Assembly: GCA_022749755.1 (NCBI GenBank)
Contig: CM040453.1
Location: 16,563,368-16,627,367 of the forward strand
Length of the DNA: 64,000 nucleotides
Origin: Azadirachta indica
Lineage: Eukaryota > Streptophyta > Magnoliopsida > Sapindales > Meliaceae
Direction of reading: 5' to 3'
Every line of letters starts with the position of its first letter. Positions within the stretch are counted from its first letter, which is position 1. The position numbers and the translations under genes were made by a program. The notes beneath the pieces were generated by a model. The model was not told the origin of the DNA and made no database searches. It saw only the letters and a list, made by a program, of their open reading frames with translations. Below, in pieces: positions 45,590-56,664 of this stretch.

Positions 45590-46580
45590 TTTAAATGTAA
45601 TTTTTATAAATAGTTATGTTAGAAAAACTTTTGTATTTTTAGCCAAATACCTAATATTTAGATGAAAATATTTTTAATAGTCACTTTTAATAAAATTTAA
45701 CATTTTTTTATCACCACACCACACTTTCAAGCACGACTTTAACTTGAAAGCATAATTTATGTTATACTTGAAATTAGAGTTTCTAACACTTTACTTTTTA
45801 GCATGCTAGAAACTCTAGTTTCTAACTAACTCAAAATCGTACTTTTGAATATAGTTTAACTTAAAATTCTACTTTCAAGTATAATTTAACTTGAAATTAT
45901 AGTTTAAGCCATAATCGAAACCTTAGTTTTGAGTGTATTAGAAACTTCAGCTTTCAATATAAATGAAACGTTAATTTTGAATACAATTTAACTTGAAACT
46001 ATAGATTAAGCTATGTTTGAAAGTTAGGTTACTAACAGATTAAAAAATTTACTTTTAAGTGTATAGTAAATTAGTGTTTCCAATACAATTATAATCGTAG
46101 TTTTGAGTTCAGGTGCACTTAAAAATGTTAAAGATTGTTTGTAAAATATGGTTGCAAGGGTGTTTTTGTCCAAGTCATGATTTTTTGATTAAAATTAAAA
46201 AAATTATGAAGGTTAAAGATGAAAATTATGATTAAAAAAAAAAGAGGCTAAAATAAAATTTTTTCCGAATGAGATTATCGGTATGCAGTGCAATATGTTC
46301 AGCAAATGCTATCTATATCAATGACCTATGAATCTAGTGAAACGTCATCTTTAATTCAGGGGTATGATTATAAGTCAGGTTATTAGGGAAATTTCATTTA
46401 TTCTCTGTCGCGTTGTGATTACTAACAGCATCTAACCGTTGTACTGATTACACCCCACTTCCTTCATGAGGCAGAAATATCCTGTCGATTTTCGGTGGGG
46501 GAAAATATTGAAAATGACATACCCTTACAAATCTTAATGTATTAAAAGTACAAAATTGAAAAATGTAATCAATTTTTTGA
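45590..46580. other. Intergenic DNA with a degenerate repeat
   Basis: 45720-46080 repeats variants of AATTTAACTTGAAATTATAG and GAAACTTAGTTTTGAGT many times, like an old minisatellite or the inside of a repeat element. No gene. Confidence 0.45.
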
Positions 46581-46581
46581 C

Positions 46582-47250
46582 CAAATGACACCTTCACCCC
46601 CAAAGTTTGAGGAAAATGACATACCCTTGCATTATAAAATGACATTTCACCCCTTATTGTTAATGTGAGGTCGAAATTTTATCATTGGAGTCCTTATTGT
46701 TTGTACAATTACAATTTAAATCTCTATTTTAAACATATATCAATGAAGTCCCCAGACAAAGTTTTTTTGCATAATATATTAAAATACAAAAGTATTCTTA
46801 TTACTTAAATAGATTAAAAATTTTGAAAATTAAAAACTCAAAGTGATTTAAGTGTAACACTAGACATTTTTAAATGAGTACATGAAATTAGAATGTTAGG
46901 GTTTTAACACATATCTCTATTGAAGTTTGAAATTTTAACACTTATATAGAAAATTTGAGAAATAAGCACACTTATCTCTCCTATACTATTAGTTGATTAT
47001 CAATTTTTACTTAAATGATTATAATACCCTTATTTGTTTTAAAGTAAAATTTAAAATATCATTTTAAATGGAGACTTAAGTGATGTATATTTAAAATTAA
47101 TTTTTTAAAGTTAAATTTTACAAATAATAGGGACTCAAACGATAAAATTACATCCTTGACTTTACCCATGGGGGTGAAAATATCATTTTATGATAGTAAG
47201 GGAATGGAATGTCATTTTGTCAAACTTTGAGGATGAAGGTGTCATTCATC
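46582..47250. mobile_element. Foldback (long inverted repeat) element
   Basis: The left arm at about 46582-46755 (AATGACACCTTCACCCCCAA, then AGTTTGAGG; later GAGTCCTTATTGTTTGTA) is the imperfect reverse complement of the right arm at about 47075-47250 (AAACTTTGAGGATGAAGGTG, TCATT). The arms are about 170-190 bp around a ~320 bp AT-rich loop without coding capacity. A target duplication was not identified. A DNA-transposon-derived foldback or MITE is most likely. Confidence 0.7.
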
Positions 47251-47984
47251 CTTTTGTTTTGTGAAAAATATTTGGACAACACGGTGTGAATTATTGATGT
47301 TACGTCCGATGGTTACACTTTTCTCCTTTTTCTAATGTGTTTTGTCCGCTCTCCTATCACATTGCTACCTTTTTGAAGTCTCGGTCTTCAGGCAGATTCC
47401 AAGTTATGTAACTGAGCACGTGCAATGAAACAGCTATGCAATCAGTTAGTTCATGTCTTCGCCATAAACTACAGCAAATAGCAATAACAAAAGTTAAATT
47501 CTTGCTTGTTCACTAATCTGAAACAGATCTGCAATCAGTCAATCAATCTTAATTATTTTCCATAAGGATCAGGTGCACTTTCTCTAAGCTCTTCGAATTT
47601 ACTTTGTTTTCTTTATGAATATTTGTTTTCTTATTTTATTATTACCTTAGATTTCTGCCGCACTGTTATTGTCAATTTTTTTCGCTTAGAAATTTCTCAG
47701 GTTGTTTTATATATATTTGTATAGCTGTGATCTCTTACTAAAAGACTTGGTTCACTAGATAGTTGAACTTTTTGTTTTAAATATTTGCTTGCTTACTCAT
47801 TTTCAGAAAAAAAGCCCGGTAAAATAGAAAACATTGATTCATAGCCTGGTTGTTTTGTTGTCTTCTCTGTGTTTTTTATTCTTCTTTGCCTTCTAACTGT
47901 CGGTTGTATTTTTTTGTTTTTTTTGGGCTTTAGTTGTTAAACTAAAATTAGAAAAACAAAAATTGGAAAAAAAAAAAAAACCAG
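47251..47984. other. Upstream region of the NB-LRR pseudogene
   Basis: Promoter and possible 5' untranslated region/intron of the NB-LRR gene. A poly-A run at 47969-47981 replaces the place where a start codon would be expected. Confidence 0.4.
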
Positions 47985-50919
47985 GCTGTTGTTTCGGGGG
48001 TTGCATCAAAGGTAGCGGAGTCATTGTTCTATCCCATTCGAGAGGAGATATCATATGTGTTCAAGTACCAGAGCTATGTGGACAAGCCGAGGAGTCAACT
48101 TGTGGATCTCAGAGATAAAAGACAGAGGCTAGAACAAACCATTAAGGATGGTGAAAGACAAGGGGATGAGGCATATGATGATGTGAAGCGATGTCTAAGT
48201 AAGATGAACGAATTAGTTGAACGAGCAGAGAAATTAATTGATAAGGATGAAGACAATGATAAGAACAAGCGTTGTTTCAAAGCGTTGTGTCCTGATTTGA
48301 TGACGCGTCGCAATCTCAGCAAACAAACAGTGAATGGAGCAAAAGATGCTGCCAACCTCTTGATGGAAGTAGGGCGCTTCAAATTGGATACTGTTTCCTA
48401 CCGTCTTGCTCCAGAGGACGGAATTCAAGAATGATGGCAGAGACTACCAATAGTTCGATTCAAGAATGAAAGTTTTCCAAGATGTTATAGAGGCCCTCCG
48501 GGAATGTAAGTGCAACATGATTGGCGCGTATGCAACGGGCGGTGTGGGCAAAACTATGTTAGTTAAGGAAGTTGCGAAGGAAGTGATGGAAGAGAAGTTA
48601 TTTGATAAGGTGGTTATGGCAGAGGTAACACTGAACCCTGATCTTAAAACAATTCAAGAGAAAATTGCTTATGATTTAGGCTTCGCATTAGGCCAATATG
48701 AGAGCGTACGTGAGAAAGCTGATAAACTGCATCAAATGTTGAAGAAAGAGAGGAGGGTTCTCGTAATACTAGATAACATTTGGGCAGAACTTAATTTGTA
48801 GGACGTTGGTATTCCTTTTGGGAATGATGAGAAAGAAGGCTGCAGTGTCAGGCAACAAGAACGTAATCAGGAAGAAAGAAAGGATGATTAGGGACGATGC
48901 ACAATATTGTTGACATCTAGAAGTCGACATGTATTATGCAATGATACGAATTCTCAAAAGACTTTCTCGATTGAAGTTTTATCTGTTGAAGAGGCATTGA
49001 GTTTATTTTTGAAGATTGTGGGTGATCATTCAACGAAAACAACTGATTTTGAGTCTTTGGCAGTAGGCATTGTTGGAAAATGTGGATGTTTGCCAATTGC
49101 TATTAAAACGATTGCAACTGCACTAAAAAATAAGTCTCTCTCTTTTTGGAAGGATGCCTTGTACCGGCTAAGCAGTTTGAATCCTAGAGAAATCCCAGGA
49201 ATGAATAAAAATGTTTATTCTACCATAGAATTGAGTTGCAACTCTTTGGAAAGTGAGGAAGTGAAGTCACTGTTGAAACTCTCTGGTTTACATAGAAATG
49301 GTAGTTGAATTTGCATTGATGACTTGATTAAGCATGGTGTGGGTTTGGACATGTTTGCAAATGTTTACACTATAGAAGCAACAAGGAATAGGATACATAC
49401 ATTGATTGATTATCTGAAAGATTCATGTTTATTGTTGGAGTATGATGATGAAAATTTCGTTAGCATGCATGATATCAGTCACGTTGTTGCTTTATCAATT
49501 GCCGCAGATAATCTTATGTTTAATATTCAAAGTACTGATGAATTGAGGAAAGAGAGAGAGAATGTGATACCAAAAGATCCAATTGCTATTTCTGTAGCTT
49601 GTAGGGATGGCATTTATCAGCTTCCCGAAAGGTTGGAATGTCCAAAACTCAAATTGTTTGTGTTCGGCTTAATGAAAGATTGCTCTTTGGAGATCCCAGA
49701 CCTCTTGTTTGATGGGATGGCTGAACTCAGAGTCCTAGATTTAACCGGAATTCATCTCCCTTCGTTAACTTCATCGCTTGGTTTCTTAACTAACCTCCGA
49801 ACATTGTGCTTGGATCAGTGTGTATTTGGAGATGTAGATGTTTTAATAATTGGACAACTAAAGAACTTGGAGATTCTTAGCTTTTTGCGTTCTGATCTTA
49901 GGCGGTTGCCTAGAGAAATTGGGCAGTTGATTCAATTAAAGCTATTAGACTTGAGTTATTGTTCAAAACTTGAGGTAATAGCACCTGATGTCATATCAAA
50001 GTTGTCTCAATTAGAAGAACTGTATATGGATAGCTTTACTCAGTGGGAGAAGGTTGGAGGAGGAAGCAATGCCAGTCTCTCTGAGCTGAAGGGATTGTCC
50101 AAACTAACTGCTTTGCATATATGTCTTGTGGATGCACATATTATGCCACAGGATTTGCTCTCCATGGAGTTGGAAAGATTCAGAATAGTTATAGGAGATG
50201 CATGGGGCTGCAGTAACAGGTATTATGATAAATCTGAAAGATCAAAAATGTTGAAATTCAGTGGGCTAGATAAAAGCATTTATATGGGGAAGACGATGAA
50301 AATGCTGTTGAAAAGAACTGAAGCTCTCTATCTAGATAAACTGAATGGTTTTCAGGGTATTGTCCATGAATTAGATGAAGGAGAAGGTTTCCCACAATTG
50401 AAGCATCTCCACATACAAAATAATTCTGAGATTTTATATATTGTTAATTGAGTGGGAGAAGTAGTTCCTTGTAATACCTTTTCCATATTGGAGTCATTAT
50501 CTCTTTCTGATTTTATTAACTTGGAGAAGATATGTAATGGACATCTCACAAAATGTCAATCTTTCAGAAAATTAAGAATCATTAATGTTAAAAGTTGTCA
50601 TAAGCTGAAGCATCTATTCTCATTCTCCATGGCCCAAAATTGTTTGCAGCTTCAAGAAATACACACGGCTAATTGTAAGAACCTAGAATTCATTGTTGGT
50701 GAGGAGAGGGAAAGCCATAGTGTCTGGGGGAATGAAAGTATTGACTTCACTGAATTGCGCTTCCTAACACTAAAAGACCTACCTCAGCTTACAAGTTGTT
50801 TTTCAGGATTCAAGGTAGCGGTTCCTCAAACACTATCATCAACTAGTACTTCAGCATCCAAAGAAATGGTTGTGGAAGATGATCCTGAGGATGTGAAGAC
50901 GGTACTCTTCAGTAATGAG
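47985..50919 (+). pseudogene. CC-NB-LRR resistance gene, main exon (At4g27190/RPS2-like)
   Basis: In-frame from about 47985 (AVVSGVASKVAESLFYPIRE) without a visible ATG. A coiled-coil region is followed by the NB-ARC domain: P-loop GAYATGGVGKTMLVKEV (Ala-Thr where GMGG is usual), kinase-2 VLVILDNIW, RNBS-B-like ILLTSRSRHVL, a GCLPIAIKTIATAL block for GLPL, and VSMHDISH for the MHD motif. Leucine-rich repeats follow (LRVLDLTGIHLPSLTSS, LPREIGQLIQLKLLDLSYC). In-frame stops interrupt it at 48432, 48799, about 48888, 49306 and 50449. The exon ends at a GTAATT donor (50920). Intact members sense pathogen effectors in the cytoplasm. Five stops make full-length product impossible, though the 375-codon frame 49324-50451 is long. 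Confidence 0.93.
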
Positions 50920-51040
50920 GTAATTTGTTCCTCCTTTCTGTTTGTGGGTAATTTATATAGATGTATGTTTGCTTTTATGTTTCTTTTCTAAAAGAAAAAG
51001 TTGTTTGAACAGTTTTTAAAGAAGAATAGCTCTTTAGCAG

Positions 51041-51401
51041 GTCAATTTTCCAACTCTGGAGAAGTTGGAACTGTGCTCACTCAACGTTGAAAAGATATGG
51101 CTTGATCGGTTTCCGCCTGCTTGTCGAAATTTAACACAATTGATAGTGCAAAAATGTGGTGGTCTGAAATTTCTGTTTTCGTATTCAAGTACTTGTGATA
51201 AAAGGATGTGAGTCAATGGAATGCGTAATCGACAGCAGTGGGTTAGGAAGAGATGAAGAGCAGAAAATTGAATTAGGTTTTCCTAAACTATCCTACCTGA
51301 AGCTCTCATATCTTCCAAAACTTACAAGATTCATCTCAGGGAGCTGGTAAGATGCAAATAATATCCTCCACACCGACTCACAATCTCTATTTGATGAAAA
51401 G
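51041..51401 (+). pseudogene. NB-LRR gene, LRR exon 2
   Basis: Between a CAG acceptor (51040) and a GTACTT donor (51402). It reads FPTLEKLELCSLNVEKIWLD, then LTQLIVQKCGGLKFLFSYS, the loose C-terminal LRR type of this subfamily. Frameshifts follow (KRM*), so it is degraded. Confidence 0.75.
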
Positions 51402-51491
51402 GTACTTAACTAATTTGATTCACAATATTTGTTTTCTTTAAAGTTATTAATTAGTGCAAGAATTAATTGAAGTAAATTCTTGCTACTTCAG

Positions 51492-52015
51492 GTAAGACTC
51501 CCTTTGTTTGGAGGAATTAATTATTGAAGGGGCAGATAAGTTGAGAAAAATATGGCACCACCAGAACCAGCACCAGCTTTCTTCTAATTCTTTCAGCAAA
51601 TTGCAGTACTTGACAGTATTTAAATGTGGTAAACTTATGAATATATTTCCATTGATTATTATAATTAAGGGGAGAAGATTTGAGAGACTGGAGGAATTGT
51701 TGGTGGATGGCTGTGCTTCGTCAGAAGAGATAATTGAAGAAGAAACTGATTGCATGGTGGAGGAGCAGGAGTTTCTTAAAGCTGCTGTTAGTAACGGATA
51801 TGGTGTGTTTCCTAGATTAACCAGTTTGAAGTCATGGAATCTACCAAAACTCAAAAGTATATATCAAGGAAAATATACTTTGAAATGGCTGCTGTTACAG
51901 CATTTATGGGTACATGATTGTGGACAACAGCAAGAAATATTGTTCTGTTCTTCAGAATTATTTGAGTCAAGAGACAACGATGCAGCAACCACTATTCTTG
52001 GTTCATCATCATAAG
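51492..52015 (+). pseudogene. NB-LRR gene, LRR exon 3
   Basis: Frame 51508-52014 encodes LEELIIEGADKLRKIWHHQ-type repeats, SSEEIIEEETD and FPRLTSLKSWNLPKLKSIY. This is the EEII...FPRL...LPKLKS pattern typical of the C-terminal LRRs. It ends in a TAA at the GTATG donor. Confidence 0.8.
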
Positions 52016-53055
52016 GTATGAAGTCAGCTAATAGTTAGCCCTATATATACTATTAATTGATTTTAATTAATTAAATCCATTATTTGTCTAAATTTAATTT
52101 ATTTATTATTTTAAATAGCTCGCATGCATGCATCATTTTGCTAGTTCCTAAATTTTTTTTTCCTGATTTAATGATTACATATTTTCATTATAATTTGTAA
52201 CTAATCATCTCCAACCCGTAACAATCGGAAAATATTTAACTTCACAAACAATATGTAATCTAACATCTCAGAAAAAAAGTTTATACATCCAATTTTTAAT
52301 AGTTCGATCAAAGCAATACATTAGGATCTCAAATCCAAAATATTAAAATGGACACAATACAATTGGACCTGTTTTTGTGAAAATAAGTATTAAGCACATC
52401 ACAAATCGAAAATATTTGTCAATAAGAATCTTTTTGTTAGATTTTTTTGTTATTATTAGGCTTTGACCCATTCAATAATATAAATGTCCTTGTTGACGAA
52501 TAAATTTATATAAATATCTTTAATTCTCAATGTTTTTAGAAAATAAATTATAAAATATATAAAAATATAAAAACCCACATGCCAAAAAAAACAATTAATA
52601 TATTTTGAAATGGAAACAATTAAAATTAAAACATAAAAATTAATAATTAATAATTTTTTTTTTTTTGGGGTGTTGTGTTTATATATTTTCTTTATATTTT
52701 ACAATTTATTTTTTAAAAAAGTTGAGAATTAGAGATGTTTATTTAAATTTATTTGTCATCAAGGACATTCATGTTATTATATGAGTCAACAAACTTACGG
52801 TAATAGAAAATCTAATAGAAGGAGTCCTGTTGACAAATATTTTCGAGTTAGAGATGTAATTGACACTTATTATAAAAAAAAGAGGCTCAACTGTGCTTCG
52901 TCCTATTAAAATTGATATAATCTACTGGGGATGTGTATACTCTGCTTGTTCATGATTTGCTATATGTATTCATATCGCAATTATATGATTTAAACCTGCT
53001 TCGAATTTGACTGGATAGATTCATTTTATTTTATTAATATTTGATTGATTTACAT
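52016..53055. other. Long intron-like spacer in the NB-LRR gene
   Basis: AT-rich, no gene. The acceptor at its end is mutated: TTGATTTACAT stands where the sister exon at 54996 has TTGATTTACAG. Confidence 0.55.
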
Positions 53056-53490
53056 GTTGTATTCCCTAGGCTGACGAATCTGAAAGTAATAGACGAGCAT
53101 GGGTTAAGAAATTTGGTGACACTTTCAGCAATTGAAAGTCTGCCGAAACTTACAAATATTAAGATGAGTAATTGTGTGCAGATAAAAAATATTATAGAGA
53201 TGCAGGTGCAGGTTGGAGGGGAAGTGAAGGAAGATCCTATTAACATTGTTTTCAGCCAACTTGAATATTTGGAACTTGATTCTTTACCAAGACTTGAAAG
53301 CTTTTGTTTGGGGAATTACACTCTTAAATTCCCATGTTTGAAGCAAGTAGTTGTTAGGCGGTGCCCAAACATGAAGATTTTTTCTCAGGGGGGCTTATGC
53401 ACACCAAAGCTTCACAAACTGCAATTGACAGAAGAAGAGCGTAGGGAAGGCAACCTTAGTTCCACCATACAAAAATTGTTCGGAGAAATG
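53056..53490 (+). pseudogene. NB-LRR gene, LRR exon 4
   Basis: Encodes VVFPRLTNLKVIDEHGLRNL, then LPKLTNIKMSNCVQIKNIIE and FSQLEYLELDSLPRLESFCL, ending before a GTATGT donor. It is open throughout, but its acceptor is AT instead of AG. The alternative AG at 53068-53069 would cut off the first codons. Confidence 0.8.
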
Positions 53491-53892
53491 GTATGTATGT
53501 AATTATTTTACCAAAAGTTCTTATTCATTTTCCTTGCTCTTGCACAGTTTTGTTCTATTTTAATTCATTTTCTTCCGTTAGTTGAAGCAGTAGCCTTGGT
53601 GGACTAGCACACCCACTCCATCAGATATATACGAATATATTTATTGTTCATTTTATATATCTTTTCCTGGAGTTTGGTTAAAGTTCTGAATTTGAAGTTA
53701 ATGGTTTGATGTAGCTAAAAGCCGTTTGCAAAAATTTATGTTTGACTGTATCTTACCCCTTGTGACATGAACCAGCTTATAGTCATTGCTCCACTGGTGT
53801 TGTTCCCTTCCACTTATATTCCTGAGCAATGCATGTTATAAGCATTTTCTAGATATCCTTGTTTTTTAACTGGAATATTTTGGTTTTGGCAG
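53491..53892. other. Intron of the NB-LRR gene
   Basis: GTATGT...GGCAG intron between LRR exons 4 and 5. Nothing else is seen. Confidence 0.6.
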
Positions 53893-54360
53893 GCTAGATT
53901 TCGTGACGTATCAGAATTTCCATGTGTGGAAGAAATATGGCATGAGCATGTACTTCCATTCAGCTTCTTCGGCAATTTAGCATGGCTAATTGTGAGTAAC
54001 CGCAAATTTATGTCAAGTGCTATTCCAGGCAAGTTGCTGCATTTCTTGAACAATCTGATTCGGCTACATGTAATTGGATGCGATTCAGCAGAAGAGGTGT
54101 TTCGTATGGAAGAGTTAGATGCTGGTGAACATCTTGTGCCATTGTTTCCTCAGTTGAAGTTTCTAATTCTCGTAGATCTTCCAAAACTCAAGAGATTCTG
54201 CAGCTTCAACAGGAATATAGTTGAACTACCCTCTTTATCATTTTTAAGGATTGAAAATTGCCTTACTATGGAGACATTTATCTCCGATTCTACGCATGGA
54301 CACAGGACAGCAGACAATCAGAACGTCGTGGCTGATGTTCAAGCTCTCTTTACTGAAAAG
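53893..54360 (+). pseudogene. NB-LRR gene, LRR exon 5
   Basis: Open exon between CAG and GTTGAT. It encodes FPCVEEIWHEHVLPFSFFGN, then NNLIRLHVIGCDSAEEVFRM and FPQLKFLILVDLPKLKRFC, with the family's EIWH...P.SFF signature. Confidence 0.8.
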
Positions 54361-54995
54361 GTTGATTCTCAGTTAACTCATACTCCTCAATAACCTCTCC
54401 TTTTGTTTTGCCTAATTCTCTGACAGTTTAACACTATTAATGTGATTATGCACTAAATTTTAGTATTATAAAAAGCTCATCTAATTAGATGACTTGTAAC
54501 ATAAAGTGAACTGCAAAAGTGTCGGATGGCTTTTCCTCTTTCCTAAATCATTTTGGATTTTGCATTAGATTTCATTAATAGTATAAGTTTATTTGATTTG
54601 ATATATATTTTAATTTCATTATCCAAATTAAATCACTTGGAAATCCAAAGCTGTGATAAACTATTGAAGATTAATTTTCTATGAAAGTAATATGCTTGGA
54701 AGACTACATGTGGAGATTACACATCTTCGTTTCTAGTCTAGGTTGCTCCTCAATAACCTCCCTTTTTGTTTTGCAATTATCAACTAATTTTCACGTAGGT
54801 CATCTCTTCGAAAATACAACAATATATGATTTCTTTTCCACTTTCCTAAATCCGGTTGGATTTAGCATTCGATTTGATTGTTGTTAGAAGATTATTCTAT
54901 TCGATTTGTATTTTTCATGGAATTAATATTTATGTTTGAATGACTGCATGCAGATATTAGACATTTTCAGTTAACACTCAACGGTTGATTTACAG
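54361..54995. other. Intron of the NB-LRR gene
   Basis: AT-rich intron ending in TTGATTTACAG. The ORF 54681-54887 is not supported. Confidence 0.55.
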
Positions 54996-55578
54996 GTTGC
55001 ATTCCCTTTATTGGAATGGTTAGAGATATCTAAGCTGCCCAAGTTGTTGCATCTGTGCAAGGAAAATTCTTGTCCCAGCATTATTTTCCAAAATTTGAAA
55101 ACTCTAAAAATATCTGAATGTTTCAAGATAGAAAAATTTGTGCCTGCTTGGGTGTCATTCCAGAATCTGACCACATTGGAAGTATTAAGGTCTGATGAGT
55201 TGATATATTTAGTGACACTTCTAACTACTAAAAGTTTGGTGAATCTGAGAAGAATGCAGGTAACGGAATGCAAAATAATTGAAGAAATAATGCATGTTAG
55301 AGGCAAAGTGCAGAAGGGATGTATTGTTTTGAACCAACTGGAATATTTAAGACTAAGCTGTTTGCCAAGCATTACAAGCTTTTGTTTCAGAAATTACGGA
55401 CTTGAATTCCCATTCTTGGAATAAGTAACCGTGGAAGAGTGCCCAAAGATGGAGATTTTTTCTCGGGGAGACTTAATCACACCAAAGCTGTAAAGATTAC
55501 AACTAACTGATTTAGAGGATGACGGACGTTGGGAAGACAAGCCTTAATTCGACCATAAAAAAATTGTGCAAAGAAATG
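54996..55578 (+). pseudogene. NB-LRR gene, LRR exon 6
   Basis: Encodes VAFPLLEWLEISKLPKLLHL, FQNLKTLKISECFKIEKFV, SFQNLTTLEVLRSDELIYLV and LNQLEYLRLSCLPSITSFCF. It then hits a stop at 55422-55424 before the last LRR (VEECPKMEIFSRGDL). The exon ends at a GTATGC donor, and a short final exon begins after TTGCAG near 55685. Layout equals that of exon 4, so these exons arose by duplication. Confidence 0.82.
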
Positions 55579-55685
55579 GTATGCATATCCATCTCTCTTG
55601 CATTTGCTCACTTTTGTTTTCTTTTCATATTAATTTGTGAATTTGTCTTATATGCTTTGAATACTTATATATAAAATATTTGCAG

Positions 55686-56292
55686 AGCTCTGAAGACTAA
55701 GATTAACCGAACCAAACTTATCCTTGATAGACTATCTGGAATCCTGCGCGCTAGTGTGTTTCAACATGTAAAATTATTAAGCCAACTTATTTGTTCTACC
55801 AGTACTTGGATTTCTGGTTTGTTTCATTGAAGGTTGATACTTCAGTACAGTAGAACATATTTATTGGCACAATATTCATATATAAAAGATGAATACTTTC
55901 GTCGTCTTGTGATATTTTCTTGCAACTAATGTCAAAACATTACTTGCTACCATATCAATCAGAACGATTATTGTCAACTTTATTCATGATAGCAAAATTT
56001 GAAATTATTTAGTTGCAAATTAAAGAAGCATGACAAGAGGATAATGAGCTTGATGATCATGATTATTTTCAACAATTAGAGGGAGACAATACCGAGAAAT
56101 TAATAAATAATATATGTTTAATCGAAGATTGATTTCTACAGAACATCCAATTTTTGAAATTGGTGTGGTGGGAAACAGAAGTCTTTTATATTAATCTTAC
56201 CAAGATATTGCTAATTGCCCTCAAACAGGTATGTAATCATACAACAAATTTTATCAAAACCAAAAGTAATCTCAATCATTAACTGGTCATTG
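55686..56292. other. 3' end of the NB-LRR gene and spacer
   Basis: Short terminal exon (AGCTCTGAAGACTAAG) then untranslated AT-rich sequence up to the coiled-coil ORF. Confidence 0.4.
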
Positions 56293-56664
56293 ATGAGATC
56301 ATCAATGGAGAGGAAGGATCGTGATGGCTTTGAGGTTGAAGTTTCTGAATTGTATCATTCGTTCGAAGACTTGGCTGGGAAGATGAAAGATGTCGGTGAT
56401 GTGACGAAGAGGCTATGTGATGTTTTGATGAAAGAAAAGAACAAAGCAGAGGTGGATGATGCCAGCAAGAATGAAAAAGAGTACTTGAAGGCCAAATTGA
56501 GAGAACTGAAGCTGGAGTTTGATAAAGCCAGAGATATCGTTGATGACATTCTTCGAGGATCCGGCCAAGAAAGTGAAGAATCTAAAAATAAAGATGATGC
56601 GAAGAAGAATGTTTTTGGTAAGACTGGTTCATCCATGCTTCTGAAAAAGAAGATGAGGGTTTAA
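56293..56664 (+). CDS. Orphan coiled-coil protein, 123 residues
   Basis: Open from the ATG at 56293 (MRSSMERKDRDGFEVEVSEL). A second ATG lies four codons on. The protein is highly charged, with heptad-like helices: ELYHSFEDLAGKMKDVGDV, TKRLCDVLMKEKNKAEVDD, then LKAKLRELKLEFDKARDIVD. It ends in a Lys/Glu-rich tail (ESEESKNKDDAKKNVFGK) with no signal peptide. No family is recognised. Codon use looks coding and there are no stops, in contrast to the neighbouring NB-LRR. The N-terminal frame continues upstream to 56215 without an ATG, so it may be the last exon of a longer gene. The helix resembles resistance-protein coiled coils only in general character. Confidence 0.5.
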   Translation: MRSSMERKDRDGFEVEVSELYHSFEDLAGKMKDVGDVTKRLCDVLMKEKNKAEVDDASKNEKEYLKAKLRELKLEFDKARDIVDDILRGSGQESEESKNKDDAKKNVFGKTGSSMLLKKKMRV

